From Mycobacterium marseillense (GTDB taxonomy: Bacteria > Actinomycetota > Actinomycetes > Mycobacteriales > Mycobacteriaceae), in assembly GCF_010731675.1 (NCBI RefSeq), contig NZ_AP022584.1:930001-994000 (forward strand): 64,000 nucleotides of DNA, read 5' to 3'. Position 1 is the first letter of the stretch. The number at the start of each line of letters is the position of its first letter. Shown here piece after piece: positions 18,556-27,179 of this stretch. The notes under the pieces are model-generated. The model saw only the letters and a program-made list of their open reading frames with translations. It was not told where the DNA came from and searched no databases. A program made the translations under genes and the position numbers.

Positions 18556-20625
18556 CTAGCGGGCGGCCGGGCCGATGGCCGTGGTCGGCGTTTCGTCGTG
18601 CCAATCACGTTGGGCGAGAACGCGATGCGCGACGCGTTCGAGCGCGGCCTGCACGGCGCGGCGGTCCGGGCGGCCCTCGAAGCCCGGTGAGCGGGCGAGC
18701 TTGTCGACGAGCCAGGCCACCAGCAGCGAGTGCACGTAGGCGACCTGCTGGGCGCCGGCCGGGGTGAGCCACAGTTGTTCGCCGTCGCTGTGCGCGTAGC
18801 CGCCGGCCGCCAGCCGCGCGAAGGTGGGCTCGAGAACCTCGAACGGGATCCGGTGATAGTCGGCCATGTCGGTGAGACGGGCGGCCCCGTACATCTGCGT
18901 GTAGCGATTGATGCGCAGAACTCCCCACAGCCCGGCTACGTCGAGCCGGCAGTCGGGCCGCATGGCGATGCTGCGCAACCGCATGCCGGTTTCGCCGCGC
19001 AGCATCCGCGCGATCGCGTTCTCCAGCATCTGTTCGGGGGTCTCGGAGGTCGGCATGCCGAACGCGTCGCCGAGATCGACTGTGCTGTCGTGGATATCCC
19101 GCAGCGGGACCTCGCGCAGGAACAGCGCCAGCACGAAACCGATCAGGGCGACCGGGGCGGCCCATAAGAAGACCTGGGTCAGTGACTCGGCGTAGGCCGC
19201 CACGATGGGCGCGGCCACGTCATGCGGCTGCCGGTGCAGCGCACCGGGCGAACTGACGGCGCTCGGGGGCACGCCGCTGGCCGCCAGGGCCGGCCCGATG
19301 CGGCGGTCGAGGAAGTTCACGAACAGCGAGCCGAATATCGCCGCGCCGAAAGAACTTCCGATGGTGCGAAAGAACGTCACCCCCGACGTGGCGACGCCGA
19401 GGTCTTCGAAGTTCGATGTGTTTTGCACGATGAGAACCAGCACCTGCATGGACAATCCGATGCCGGCGCCCAGGATGACCAGGTACAGCGACTGAATCAG
19501 GGCGGACGTCGACGGGTCCATCCGCGACATCAGCAAAAACGCCAGCGCCATCAGCGCGGTGCCGGCCACCGGGAAGATCTTGTAGCGGCCGGTGCGGCCG
19601 ACCAGGGTGCCGCTGCCGGTCGAGGTGATCAGCATCCCGACCACCATGGGCAGCGTGCGCAGACCCGAGGTGGTCGCCGAAACCCCGTTGACGTACTGCA
19701 TATAGGTCGGCAGGAACGTCAGCGCACCCAGCATCGCAAAACCCACGACGAAGGACAGCACGCAGCACACGGTGAACACCGGACTGGCGAACAACCGGAT
19801 GGGCAGGATCGGTTCGGCGGCCCGGCGTTCCACCACCACGAAAACGCCCAGCGCCACCGCGGCCCCGACGAACAAGCCGATGATCGTCGGTGACCCCCAC
19901 GCGTACAGCGTTCCGCCCCAGCTGGTGGCCAGGGTCAGGGCCGCCGCGCCCAGGCCGACGAACGCTATTCCGGAGTAGTCGATGATCGGCTTGGCGGACG
20001 CGGCCAGCGCCGGAATCGTCGCGGCGGCAACGAAAATCACGACCACCGAAATCGGCACGTTGATCCAGAACGCCCACCGCCAGGTCAGGTAGTCGGTGAA
20101 ATAGCCGCCCAGCAACGGGCCGATGACCGTCGTGACGCCGAAGACCGCGCCGAGGATGCCCTGATACCGGCCCCGCTCGCGCAGCGGAACGACCTCGCCG
20201 ATCAGCGCGCTGGCGGTGACGGTGATGGCGCCGCCGCCGATCCCTTGCAGGGCACGGGATCCCACCAGCATGGCCATCGACTGGGACAGCCCGCACAACG
20301 CCGACCCGACGACGAAGAAGACGATGGCCCCCTGGAACACCCGCTTGCGCCCGTAGAGGTCCCCGAGCTTGCCGGCCAACGCGGTGACGACGGTCGACGC
20401 GAGCAGATAACTGGTGACCACCCAGGACTGATGGCCGGCGTCGCCCAGGTTGGCGACGATCGTCGGCAGCGCCGTGGCGACGATGGTCTGGTCCAACGCC
20501 GCGAGCAGCATCCCCAGCACGATTGCGACGAAGATCAGATTGCGCCGTTGCGGACTGATCAGCTCGCCGCTGGTCGCGGAATTCGCCGCCGGGGTCGCCT
20601 GGGTCACCGCTCTCGGGCTCGTCAT
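18556..20625 (-). CDS. MFS multidrug exporter (DHA2, 14 TM) with C-terminal winged-helix-like domain
   Basis: This is a 689-residue protein. Residues 1-510 show the 14-helix DHA2 topology, with motif C-like ALDQTIVATALPTIVANLG, motif A GKLGDLYGRKRVF (about 85-97) and GGYFTDYLTWRWAFWINVP. Proton-driven export of drugs or lipids is the family role. Residues 511-689 form a cytoplasmic tail (LWGVLRINRYTQMYGAAR, FEVLEPTFARLAAGGYAHS, LWLTPAGAQQV) that looks like a MarR-type winged helix. The size and order agree with Rv1877. The tail could sense a ligand or bind a partner; this is inference. Confidence 0.9.
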   Translation of the reverse strand: MTSPRAVTQATPAANSATSGELISPQRRNLIFVAIVLGMLLAALDQTIVATALPTIVANLGDAGHQSWVVTSYLLASTVVTALAGKLGDLYGRKRVFQGAIVFFVVGSALCGLSQSMAMLVGSRALQGIGGGAITVTASALIGEVVPLRERGRYQGILGAVFGVTTVIGPLLGGYFTDYLTWRWAFWINVPISVVVIFVAAATIPALAASAKPIIDYSGIAFVGLGAAALTLATSWGGTLYAWGSPTIIGLFVGAAVALGVFVVVERRAAEPILPIRLFASPVFTVCCVLSFVVGFAMLGALTFLPTYMQYVNGVSATTSGLRTLPMVVGMLITSTGSGTLVGRTGRYKIFPVAGTALMALAFLLMSRMDPSTSALIQSLYLVILGAGIGLSMQVLVLIVQNTSNFEDLGVATSGVTFFRTIGSSFGAAIFGSLFVNFLDRRIGPALAASGVPPSAVSSPGALHRQPHDVAAPIVAAYAESLTQVFLWAAPVALIGFVLALFLREVPLRDIHDSTVDLGDAFGMPTSETPEQMLENAIARMLRGETGMRLRSIAMRPDCRLDVAGLWGVLRINRYTQMYGAARLTDMADYHRIPFEVLEPTFARLAAGGYAHSDGEQLWLTPAGAQQVAYVHSLLVAWLVDKLARSPGFEGRPDRRAVQAALERVAHRVLAQRDWHDETPTTAIGPAAR

Positions 20626-20661
20626 GCCGGGCCGACGTTACCTACGTCGCCGCCGCACGAC

Positions 20662-21141
20662 TCAGCTGGGTGGCCGCGACACGCACTGCGCCGAGTACAG
20701 CTCCACGCCCAGCTTGTCCATCAACTCCAGCTGCGTCTCGAGGTAATCGATGTGCTTTTCCTCGTCCGCCACGATCTCCTCGAACAGCGTGGCGGTGGTG
20801 GAATCCTGCTTGTCGCGGCACAAGACGATGGCCGGCTTGAGGCGCTCCATCACCTCATACTCGATGGCCAGGTCGGCCTCGAATTGCTCACGCAAGGTCT
20901 GACCGATGCGCAGCGAGAAGAGGCGCTGGTAGTTCGGCAACCCGTCGAGCAACAGGATGCGGTCGGTGATCGCCTCGGCGTGTCGCATCTCGTCGAAGGA
21001 CTCGGCGCGGGTGTGCTCAGCTAACTCGGTGAAACCCCAGTTGTCCTGCATCTTGGAGTGCAGGAAGTATTGGTTGATCGCGGTGAGCTCGCTGGTCAAC
21101 TGCTCGTTGAGTAGACGCAAAACTTCCGGATCCCCTTGCAT
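20662..21141 (-). CDS. bfrA: Bacterioferritin BfrA
   Basis: This is a 159-residue ferritin-like subunit from ATG 21141, preceded by GGAG. Ferroxidase ligands Glu18, Glu51, His54, Glu94, Glu127 and His130 all appear in the expected places, and Met52 (haem ligand between subunits) is present in DEMRHAE. The 24-mer oxidises and stores iron with haem. Upstream in-frame codons exist but the length equals known BfrA. It is divergent from bfd, with a tandem iron box 170-210 bases upstream of this start; in M. tuberculosis IdeR activates bfrA from such a pair. Confidence 0.95.
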   Translation of the reverse strand: MQGDPEVLRLLNEQLTSELTAINQYFLHSKMQDNWGFTELAEHTRAESFDEMRHAEAITDRILLLDGLPNYQRLFSLRIGQTLREQFEADLAIEYEVMERLKPAIVLCRDKQDSTTATLFEEIVADEEKHIDYLETQLELMDKLGVELYSAQCVSRPPS

Positions 21142-21308
21142 TTTCACTCCTACGGTGTCTGCGGCTGTCATGTTCGGCCGCGGTCGGCGCGCTGGGCTGA
21201 AGCGCACAAACCTGGGCTGTAGCAGCACTTTGCCACGGCCGCCGCAAATGTTCTAGCAAGGTTTGGCTGCACTCAGTGGGGTATCGAGCTAGTCTAATCA
21301 CCTCGTTG

Positions 21309-21327
21309 TTAGGTTAGACTTCACTAA
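21309..21327. promoter_or_regulatory. IdeR iron box 1 in the bfrA-bfd intergenic region
   Basis: TTAGGTTAGACTTCACTAA matches the 19-base iron box TTAGGTTAGGCTAACCTAA at 15 positions by eye. It is the first of two copies spaced 24 bases apart. Tandem boxes upstream of bfrA are known to allow activation by iron-loaded IdeR, unlike single boxes over promoters, which repress. Confidence 0.8.
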
Positions 21328-21332
21328 TCAAG

Positions 21333-21351
21333 TTAGGTTAGACTCCACTAA
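21333..21351. promoter_or_regulatory. IdeR iron box 2 in the bfrA-bfd intergenic region
   Basis: TTAGGTTAGACTCCACTAA differs from box 1 at one base and has the same orientation. A partial third copy may exist near 21290-21299 (TAGTCTAATC). The pair lies between divergent bfrA and bfd and may serve both. Confidence 0.8.
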
Positions 21352-21480
21352 TATGCGGCTTGTTTGTTCGGCACCCCCGTCGGGGCCCTTGGGCACCCGG
21401 GAGGCCGGGCGCGGGGCCGACATCGGGTCGCTCGGACGAGCCGTCGACGGAAGGGAAGCCCACATGCGGGAGGTGCGCTG

Positions 21481-21666
21481 ATGTACGTGTGCCTGTGCGT
21501 CGGGGCTACCAGCCAGACCGTGTGCGACGTCGTCGCCCAGGGGGCGTCGACCTCCAAAGAAATCGCCGCGGCGTGTGGAGCGGGCGGTGACTGCGGTCGC
21601 TGCCGGCGCACCCTGCGCGCGATCCTCGCCGACTCGGCGAAGTTAGAGACGGCGCCGTCGGCCTGA
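21481..21666 (+). CDS. bfd: Bacterioferritin-associated ferredoxin ([2Fe-2S])
   Basis: This is a 61-residue protein with Cys4 and Cys6 in YVCLCVG and Cys38 and Cys41 in GGDCGRC, the C-x-C...C-x2-C pattern that holds the [2Fe-2S] cluster of Bfd. Bfd gives electrons to bacterioferritin to release stored iron. GGGAGG precedes ATG 21481. It is divergent from bfrA and shares the iron-box region, so storage and release genes may be regulated from one control zone. Confidence 0.88.
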   Translation: MYVCLCVGATSQTVCDVVAQGASTSKEIAAACGAGGDCGRCRRTLRAILADSAKLETAPSA

Positions 21667-21681
21667 CGGCGGAACGCCGCG

Positions 21682-22431
21682 TCAGCCCTTGTTGAAATCG
21701 GCCAGCGCCGCGGCGTTGGCCTGCGCGCCCATGAGCTCGGCGAAGTGCGCGTTCTCCCGCGCGGTGGCCGCCGCGATCTCGGGGCGGACCGGCTCCATCA
21801 TCGTGTGTTTGACGGCCATCAGGCTCGAGATCGGCCGGGAGGCAAGGATTTCGGCGTGGTGGCGAGCCTGCGGCAGCAGGTCGTCCGGTTGGCACACCCG
21901 CCAAACCAGGCCCATCCGCAACGCCTCGTCTGCGTCGACCCATTCCGACGACATCAACAGCCACGCGGCGTTCTGCCGGCCCACCAGCTGCGGCAGCAGA
22001 TACGACGACGCCGCTTCCGGGGCCACGCCCAGGCTGGTGAACGGGCACTTCAGGCGGGCCGTCGATGACATGAACGTCAGGTCGGCATAGCCCAGGATCG
22101 TGGCGCCGATCCCGACCCCGACGCCGTTCACCGCGCAGATCAGCGGCTTGGGAAAGGCGCTGAGCGCGTTGATGAGTCCGATGAAGCCATGCTTGCCCGG
22201 GGTGAAGCCGGGGTCGGTGATGCGGGCCTGCATCTCGCCGAGGTCGGTACCGGCGCTGAACCCGCGACCCGCGCCGGTCAACAGGACCACGGCCACCTCG
22301 GGATCGTCGGCAGCGGCCAGCAGCGCCTCGGCGGCGGCGTCATAGAGGGCTTCGTTGAAGGCGTTGAGCGCCTCCGGGCGGTTCAGCGTGAGGGTGCGTA
22401 CCCGCTTGTCGTCATCGATCTGCAGCGTCAC
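21682..22431 (-). CDS. Enoyl-CoA hydratase/isomerase (crotonase) family protein
   Basis: This is 249 residues from GTG 22431. Crotonase hallmarks include LNRPEALNAFNEAL, the oxyanion-hole segment GRGFSAGTDLGEM (about 54-66), and NGVGVGIGATILGYADLTF (about 98-116). GVAPEAASSYLLPQLVG carries one Glu in the position used by enoyl-CoA isomerases and lacks the second hydratase Glu, so an isomerase-like reaction is more likely. It acts on acyl-CoA. It is the last of three minus-strand genes spaced closely (19 and 10 bases). Confidence 0.85.
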   Translation of the reverse strand: MTLQIDDDKRVRTLTLNRPEALNAFNEALYDAAAEALLAAADDPEVAVVLLTGAGRGFSAGTDLGEMQARITDPGFTPGKHGFIGLINALSAFPKPLICAVNGVGVGIGATILGYADLTFMSSTARLKCPFTSLGVAPEAASSYLLPQLVGRQNAAWLLMSSEWVDADEALRMGLVWRVCQPDDLLPQARHHAEILASRPISSLMAVKHTMMEPVRPEIAAATARENAHFAELMGAQANAAALADFNKG

Positions 22432-22449
22432 GCCAGCAGCCTAGCGAGG

Positions 22450-22893
22450 CTAGCCGTTGCTGTAGACGCGGGTTGGCGCGATCAGCACGACGGCGCGACC
22501 CTCGGAGGCCATCACCCGGTCGTACTCGTCCCAGTTGTCGTGCGTGCCGCCCGCCGCAGTGAACACGTCGCGCAGCAGCATCCGCAACCGATCGGGATCC
22601 GTCAGCCACGGCTGGGTGTCCTCGGGGCCGACCACCTCGGCGCGGCCCTCGACGGTCGCCCACTGCCACCCGTTGCGGAAGGTGACAGCCAGCTGCGGCC
22701 GGGCCCGCAGGTTGGCGAGCTTGACTCTCCCGTTGGTGGTAAACCCCAGCACCGGTTCACCGTTCGCCGGGTGCGCCAACAGGCCCACGTTGACCAGCGA
22801 CGCCTGCACCGTTCCGTCACCGCGGACGGTCGAGACCACCGCCAATCCGCTTTCCGCCGCCGCCAACGCCACGGCGTCTCGCAGTGTCGTCAT
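22450..22893 (-). CDS. Pyridoxamine-5'-phosphate-oxidase-like / F420-binding split-barrel protein (Rv1875-like)
   Basis: This is a 147-residue protein with the split beta-barrel of flavin/deazaflavin oxidoreductases: LAVVSTVRGDGTVQASLVNVGLL, LGFTTNGRVKLANLRARPQLAVTFRNGWQWATVEGRAEVVG. Many mycobacterial members bind F420 and reduce biliverdin-like or quinone compounds. It sits 10 bases downstream of the next gene. The cofactor is inferred from family. Confidence 0.82.
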   Translation of the reverse strand: MTTLRDAVALAAAESGLAVVSTVRGDGTVQASLVNVGLLAHPANGEPVLGFTTNGRVKLANLRARPQLAVTFRNGWQWATVEGRAEVVGPEDTQPWLTDPDRLRMLLRDVFTAAGGTHDNWDEYDRVMASEGRAVVLIAPTRVYSNG

Positions 22894-22902
22894 CGGAAAG
22901 CC

Positions 22903-23604
22903 TCATTCCCTGAACGGCGTGCTGATGACGTAGCGGCTCGTTGGCACGGTGTCGATGTTCTCGTTGGCGCCAAAGGCCGTCGTACTGGCCACCATTCGTC
23001 CCAATCGATGTTGTAGGTCGCGGTCGTCGGCGGCCCCGAAAAACGCCTGAAGATCGGTGATCGCCTCCGCCGGAAACAACTCCTCGACGATCCCGGCGAT
23101 TCCCGGCGCGTCTTCGGTGAGCGCGCGCACCACCCAATTCTGGGTGTAGCCGAACGTCGACTGTGTCTCGATGGCGACCGGCGTATGGTCGCGTTGCCAA
23201 CGGGTCAGCCACGTCGCCTGGTCCATGTCCGCGGGCCGGCGCAGCAACGCGATGTTGGCTAAACCCGGTGTGCGCGAACCGGACTCGACGGTAGGCGCGC
23301 TCAGCGGGACCGATTCCGTCACCAGATAGGCGGCGAGCTGCTCGCACTCCTTGGCGAGCAGGGCGAGCGCGGAGGTCATCTGCTCGCCGTAGCACTGCTG
23401 GGTCCACATACTCACCACCGCGGCGACCGGGGGGTCCAGCGTCGTGAGAGTCATCAACGACTGGCGCACGGCGTCGTCGCGGACATTGACCGACAATCCG
23501 GGCACACCCAGCTCCAGCAGCGCGTCGGCGACCGGCCCCCGCTGCCGGGCGCACCAATCGTCATCGGAGTCGGCGCGCATGAGCACGGCGATTACCTTTT
23601 CCAT
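22903..23604 (-). CDS. Conserved protein, EthD-like duplicated domain (Rv1874-like)
   Basis: This is 233 residues with no signal peptide. Strand-helix patterns KVIAVLMRADSDDDWCARQRGPVADALLELG and NIALLRRPADMDQATWLTRWQRDHTPVAIETQSTFGYTQNWV suggest two ferredoxin-like alpha/beta domains related to EthD-type small proteins. The position just upstream of the F420-like gene matches Rv1874-Rv1875. Function unknown. Confidence 0.72.
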   Translation of the reverse strand: MEKVIAVLMRADSDDDWCARQRGPVADALLELGVPGLSVNVRDDAVRQSLMTLTTLDPPVAAVVSMWTQQCYGEQMTSALALLAKECEQLAAYLVTESVPLSAPTVESGSRTPGLANIALLRRPADMDQATWLTRWQRDHTPVAIETQSTFGYTQNWVVRALTEDAPGIAGIVEELFPAEAITDLQAFFGAADDRDLQHRLGRMVASTTAFGANENIDTVPTSRYVISTPFRE

Positions 23605-23640
23605 AGGCCGAACCTACCGTTGCGGGCCAGCCGCGCACGT

Positions 23641-24576
23641 CTACTTCACCAGCCGCACCGGGTGCTGGCTGCTGATCAATCCCCCGACGAGCGCGGCCAG
23701 CTGACGGTATGACTCGTCGCGACCGCTCGATGAGCGGTAGACCAGGCCGATCCGCCGCCCCGGGCGGGGCGCCGCGAACTGCGCCAGGCCCAGGCGGCTT
23801 CGCGAGGCCTCGACCGGCACCGCGCTCTGGGGAATCAGCGTCACTCCCAAACCGCCCGTCACGCACTGCACCGCGGTAGCCAATGAGGCCGCCCGCGTGT
23901 TGGCGAGCTCCGCGCGGACCCCCGCCTTGTGGCAGACGTCCAGCGCCTGATCACGCAGGCAGTGCCCCTCGTCCAGCAGCAGCAGCGGCAGGTCGGCCAG
24001 CGCCGTCGCCGGAACGCGGCGCTTGCCCGCCAGCGGATGGCCGGGCGGCAGGGCGAGAACGAAATCCTCGTCGTAGATGGGGATCGAACTGATCCCGGCG
24101 GTCTCGGCGGGCAGGGCGATCAATGCCGCGTCCAATGCCCCTTCGCGCAGGACCGCCAACAGACGTTCGGTCTGGTCTTCGGTCACCCGCAAGGTGAGTT
24201 CCGGAAGTTGCTCGGCCACGCCGGCCAGCACGGTCGGCAGCACGTAGGGCGCCACGGTGGGGATCAGTCCCAGCCGCATGCCGGTCCGCAACGGATCCGA
24301 GGCGCCCGCCGCGGCGGCGGTGAAGGCGTCGGCGGACTCGACGACGGCCTGGGCGCGCGGCAACAGCTCCGTGCCCTGGGGTGTCAAGAAGACACGCCGT
24401 GTCGAGCGCTCTACGAGACGGGTACCCAGCCCCGCCTCCAGCGCCGAGAGGGCCTGCGACAACGTCGACTGGCTGACACCGAGAGCGGCTGCGGCGCTGC
24501 TGAATTGGTGCTTCTCGGCCACCGCCACGAAGGCGCGGAGGCCGGCGATCGTCGGCTGATAAGTCTTATCGGTCAT
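23641..24576 (-). CDS. oxyR: Peroxide-sensing LysR-type regulator OxyR
   Basis: This is a 311-residue protein from ATG 24576. The N-terminal winged helix ([42 protein letters not shown], about 13-54) is followed by a ligand-sensing domain with Cys in [19 protein letters not shown] (redox pair region about 205-216), as in OxyR. It is divergent from ahpC. The gene is complete and uninterrupted, unlike the broken oxyR of M. tuberculosis. It should activate ahpC-ahpD on peroxide stress. Its own start codon lies within the palindromic operator. Confidence 0.9.
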   Translation of the reverse strand: MTDKTYQPTIAGLRAFVAVAEKHQFSSAAAALGVSQSTLSQALSALEAGLGTRLVERSTRRVFLTPQGTELLPRAQAVVESADAFTAAAAGASDPLRTGMRLGLIPTVAPYVLPTVLAGVAEQLPELTLRVTEDQTERLLAVLREGALDAALIALPAETAGISSIPIYDEDFVLALPPGHPLAGKRRVPATALADLPLLLLDEGHCLRDQALDVCHKAGVRAELANTRAASLATAVQCVTGGLGVTLIPQSAVPVEASRSRLGLAQFAAPRPGRRIGLVYRSSSGRDESYRQLAALVGGLISSQHPVRLVK

Positions 24577-24585
24577 ACCTATAAG
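24565..24585. promoter_or_regulatory. OxyR operator overlapping the oxyR start
   Basis: CTTAT (24565-24569) and ATAAG (24581-24585) enclose 11 bases, with inner GGT and ACC also paired around CAT. This is the T-N11-A LysR form, and the same element is described in other mycobacterial oxyR-ahpC regions. It covers the oxyR ATG (24574-24576), which fits autorepression, and lies about 100 bases from the ahpC start. Confidence 0.75.
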
Positions 24586-24677
24586 TGTAGTGGGAAGTAT
24601 CACCTTTACTTCAACGAGCGCGCGCGGCAACATGGTGGAAGAAAGCTAATCTTGAGTAAATCCAAATAAGGAGCGAC

Positions 24678-25265
24678 ATGCCACTGCTGACCATCGGCGA
24701 CCAGTTCCCCGAATACGAGCTCACTGCGCTGATCGCGGGCGATCTGTCCAAGGTCGACGCCCAGCAGCCCGAGGACTACTTCACCACCGTCTCCAGCGAC
24801 GACCACGCCGGCAAATGGCGCGTGGTCTTCTTCTGGCCGAAGGACTTCACCTTCGTGTGCCCGACCGAGATTGCCACCTTCGGCAAGCTCAACGACGAGT
24901 TCGCCGACCGCGACGCTCAGGTTCTGGGCGTGTCGATCGACAGCGAATTCGTCCACTTCAACTGGCGTGCGCAGCACGAGGACCTCAAGAAGCTGCCCTT
25001 CCCGATGCTCTCGGACATCAAGCGGGAGCTGAGCCTGGCCACCGGCGTGCTCAATGCCGACGGTGTTGCCGACCGGGCGACCTTCCTCGTCGACCCCAAC
25101 AACGAGATCCAGTTCGTTTCGGTCACCGCGGGTTCGGTGGGCCGCAACGTCGAGGAAGTGCTGCGCGTGCTCGACGCACTGCAGTCCGACGAGCTGTGCG
25201 CGTGCAACTGGCGCAAGGGCGACCCGACGCTCGACGCCACCGAGCTGCTCAAGCAGTCGGCCTGA
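24678..25265 (+). CDS. ahpC: Alkyl hydroperoxide reductase subunit C (2-Cys peroxiredoxin)
   Basis: This is a 195-residue protein. Peroxidatic Cys61 lies in FVCPTE, and the resolving pair Cys174/Cys176 in ELCACNW, the three-Cys pattern special to mycobacterial AhpC. It reduces peroxides and peroxynitrite in the cytoplasm and is recharged by AhpD. AAGGAGCGAC precedes ATG 24678. ahpD follows after 38 bases. An intact OxyR box suggests peroxide induction. Confidence 0.96.
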   Translation: MPLLTIGDQFPEYELTALIAGDLSKVDAQQPEDYFTTVSSDDHAGKWRVVFFWPKDFTFVCPTEIATFGKLNDEFADRDAQVLGVSIDSEFVHFNWRAQHEDLKKLPFPMLSDIKRELSLATGVLNADGVADRATFLVDPNNEIQFVSVTAGSVGRNVEEVLRVLDALQSDELCACNWRKGDPTLDATELLKQSA

Positions 25266-25303
25266 TCCGGGCCTGATCCCGTAGGGTCTGAATAGGAGGC
25301 GAG

Positions 25304-25840
25304 ATGAGCGTAGAGAATCTCAAGGAAGCGCTGCCGGAGTACGCCAAGGACCTCAAGCTCAACCTGGGCTCGATCGCGCGCACGACCGAGCTCAACGAGG
25401 AACAGCTGTGGGGCACGCTGTTGGCGAGCGCCGCGGCGACCCGGAACACGCAGGTGCTCACCGAGATTGGCGCTGAGGCGGCCGACACCCTGTCCGCCGA
25501 GGCGTACAACGCGGCGCTGGGAGCCGCATCGGTCATGGCCATGAACAACGTGTTCTACCGTGGCCGGGGCTTCCTCGATGGCAAGTACGACGACCTGCGC
25601 GCGGGATTGCGGATGAACATCATCGCCAATCCCGGTGTCGAGAAGGCGAACTTCGAGCTGTGGTGTTTCGCGGTGTCGTCGATCAACGGATGTCCGGATT
25701 GCGTGGCCGCTCATGAGCACACGCTGCGCGAGGCCGGCGTCAGCCGGGAAACCATCCAGGAGGCGCTGAAGGCCGCGGCGATCGTTTCCGGCGTGGCCCA
25801 GGCGATTGTCGCTTCCCAGACGCTGGCGACCGTCAGCTGA
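25304..25840 (+). CDS. ahpD: Alkyl hydroperoxidase AhpD
   Basis: This is a 178-residue all-helical CMD-family protein. Catalytic residues Glu118, Cys130, Cys133 and His137 are present ([10 protein letters not shown]). AhpD acts as a thiol adaptor passing electrons from lipoylated SucB/Lpd to AhpC. GGAGGCG precedes ATG 25304. It is co-transcribed with ahpC. The amylase-like gene begins 10 bases after its stop, and a strong hairpin begins 112 bases after it. Confidence 0.95.
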   Translation: MSVENLKEALPEYAKDLKLNLGSIARTTELNEEQLWGTLLASAAATRNTQVLTEIGAEAADTLSAEAYNAALGAASVMAMNNVFYRGRGFLDGKYDDLRAGLRMNIIANPGVEKANFELWCFAVSSINGCPDCVAAHEHTLREAGVSRETIQEALKAAAIVSGVAQAIVASQTLATVS

Positions 25841-25850
25841 TCGCGCCGTC

Positions 25851-27179
25851 GTGACCAGCGCCGTGTCGAGACCCGACTGGGTCCAGCACGCGATCTGGTG
25901 GCAGGTCTACCCACTGGGGTTCGTGGGCGCGTACCCCGTACCGCAGTCAAACGAGCCGCCGCAACCGGAGCAACACCGGTTGCGGCGGCTCGTCGACTGG
26001 TTGGACCACGCCATAAAACTCGGGGCATCCGGTATCGCGCTGGGCCCCATCTTCGCCTCGCGCACACACGGTTACGACACCACCGACCATTACCGCATCG
26101 ATCCCCGGCTCGGTGACGACGCCGATTTCGACCACCTCGTCGCCGAAGCGCGTCGGCGCGGCCTGCGCGTCCTGCTCGATGGCGTGTTCAACCACGTCGG
26201 GGTGGATTTTCCGCGTCACCGCGAGGCGGCCGATGACGATGCCGCCGCGCGCTGGTTTCGCGGGCGTCCCGGGCGTTTTCACACGTTCGAGGGCCACGAC
26301 GGGCTGATCACCCTCAACCACGACAACCCCGAGGTCGTCGACTACACCGCCGAGGTGATGGCGCATTGGTTGGGGCGCGGCGCTGACGGCTGGCGCCTCG
26401 ATGCGGCTTACGCCGTGCCCCAACACTTCTGGGCGGCGACACTGCCCCGGGTGCGCGAGCGTTATCCGGACGCCTGGTTCGTCGGCGAACTCATTCACGG
26501 CGACTACGCCGCCGTCGTCGAGGCCGCCACCTTCGACTCGGCCACCCAATACGAGTTATGGAAGGCGATCTGGAGCAGTCTCAATGACGGCAACTTCTTC
26601 GAGCTGGACTGGGCGCTGCAGCGCCACAACGACTTTCTGAGCCGCTTCGCGCCGCTGACATTCATCGGCAATCACGACGTCACCCGCATCGCCAGCCGGC
26701 TGGAAGACCCCGCGCACGCGGCCCACGCGCTGGTGTTGCTGCTCACCATCGGCGGGGTGCCCAGCGTCTACGCGGGCGACGAGCTCGGATTCCGCGGCGT
26801 CAAGGAAGAACGGTTCGGCGGTGACGACGCGGTCCGCCCCGAATTCGGCTCTCCCCCACTGCCACTGGATGCCGTCGGCGTCGAAACCTGGGCGCTGCAC
26901 CAGTACCTGGTCGGGCTGCGACGCCGCCACCCCTGGCTGCACGGGGCATCCACCACCGCGCTGCGGCTGGACAACCGGCACTACGTCTACGAGACGCGCA
27001 ACGCCGACGACGCCCTGTTGGTGGCGCTCAACATCGACGATGAACCGCTGCAGGTCTTGTTGTCAGAGCTGGGCACGGGACGCGCACAGGTGATCGGCGG
27101 GTCGGCGGCCCCGCCGCCGGAGGTCGTCGACACCGTTGCCGTCGAGCCGCACGGGTGGCGGATCCTAAGTCCGGCCTAG
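25851..27179 (+). CDS. GH13 alpha-amylase-family glycosidase
   Basis: From GTG 25851 there are 442 residues. GH13 motifs: WWQVYPLGFVG (strand 1), VLLDGVFNHVG (about 108), GWRLDAAY with nucleophile Asp (about 183), FVGELIHGD with acid/base Glu (about 212), and FIGNHDVTRIAS with Asp (about 276). It probably cleaves or transfers alpha-glucosides such as trehalose or maltose; the exact specificity is not visible. There is no signal peptide. A perfect 17-base hairpin lies in codons 34-48, a strange place inside a coding region. The stop overlaps the convergent DUF1810 gene by 15 bases. Confidence 0.85.
   Translation: MTSAVSRPDWVQHAIWWQVYPLGFVGAYPVPQSNEPPQPEQHRLRRLVDWLDHAIKLGASGIALGPIFASRTHGYDTTDHYRIDPRLGDDADFDHLVAEARRRGLRVLLDGVFNHVGVDFPRHREAADDDAAARWFRGRPGRFHTFEGHDGLITLNHDNPEVVDYTAEVMAHWLGRGADGWRLDAAYAVPQHFWAATLPRVRERYPDAWFVGELIHGDYAAVVEAATFDSATQYELWKAIWSSLNDGNFFELDWALQRHNDFLSRFAPLTFIGNHDVTRIASRLEDPAHAAHALVLLLTIGGVPSVYAGDELGFRGVKEERFGGDDAVRPEFGSPPLPLDAVGVETWALHQYLVGLRRRHPWLHGASTTALRLDNRHYVYETRNADDALLVALNIDDEPLQVLLSELGTGRAQVIGGSAAPPPEVVDTVAVEPHGWRILSPA
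25952..25992. other. Perfect 17-bp hairpin inside the 5' end of the amylase-like gene
   Basis: CGAGCCGCCGCAACCGG (25952-25968) and CCGGTTGCGGCGGCTCG (25976-25992) pair without mismatch around a seven-base loop. It encodes part of NEPPQPEQHRLRRLVD. As it begins 112 bases after ahpD, it may attenuate transcription from the ahpCD operon or slow translation of the amylase mRNA. Confidence 0.6.
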
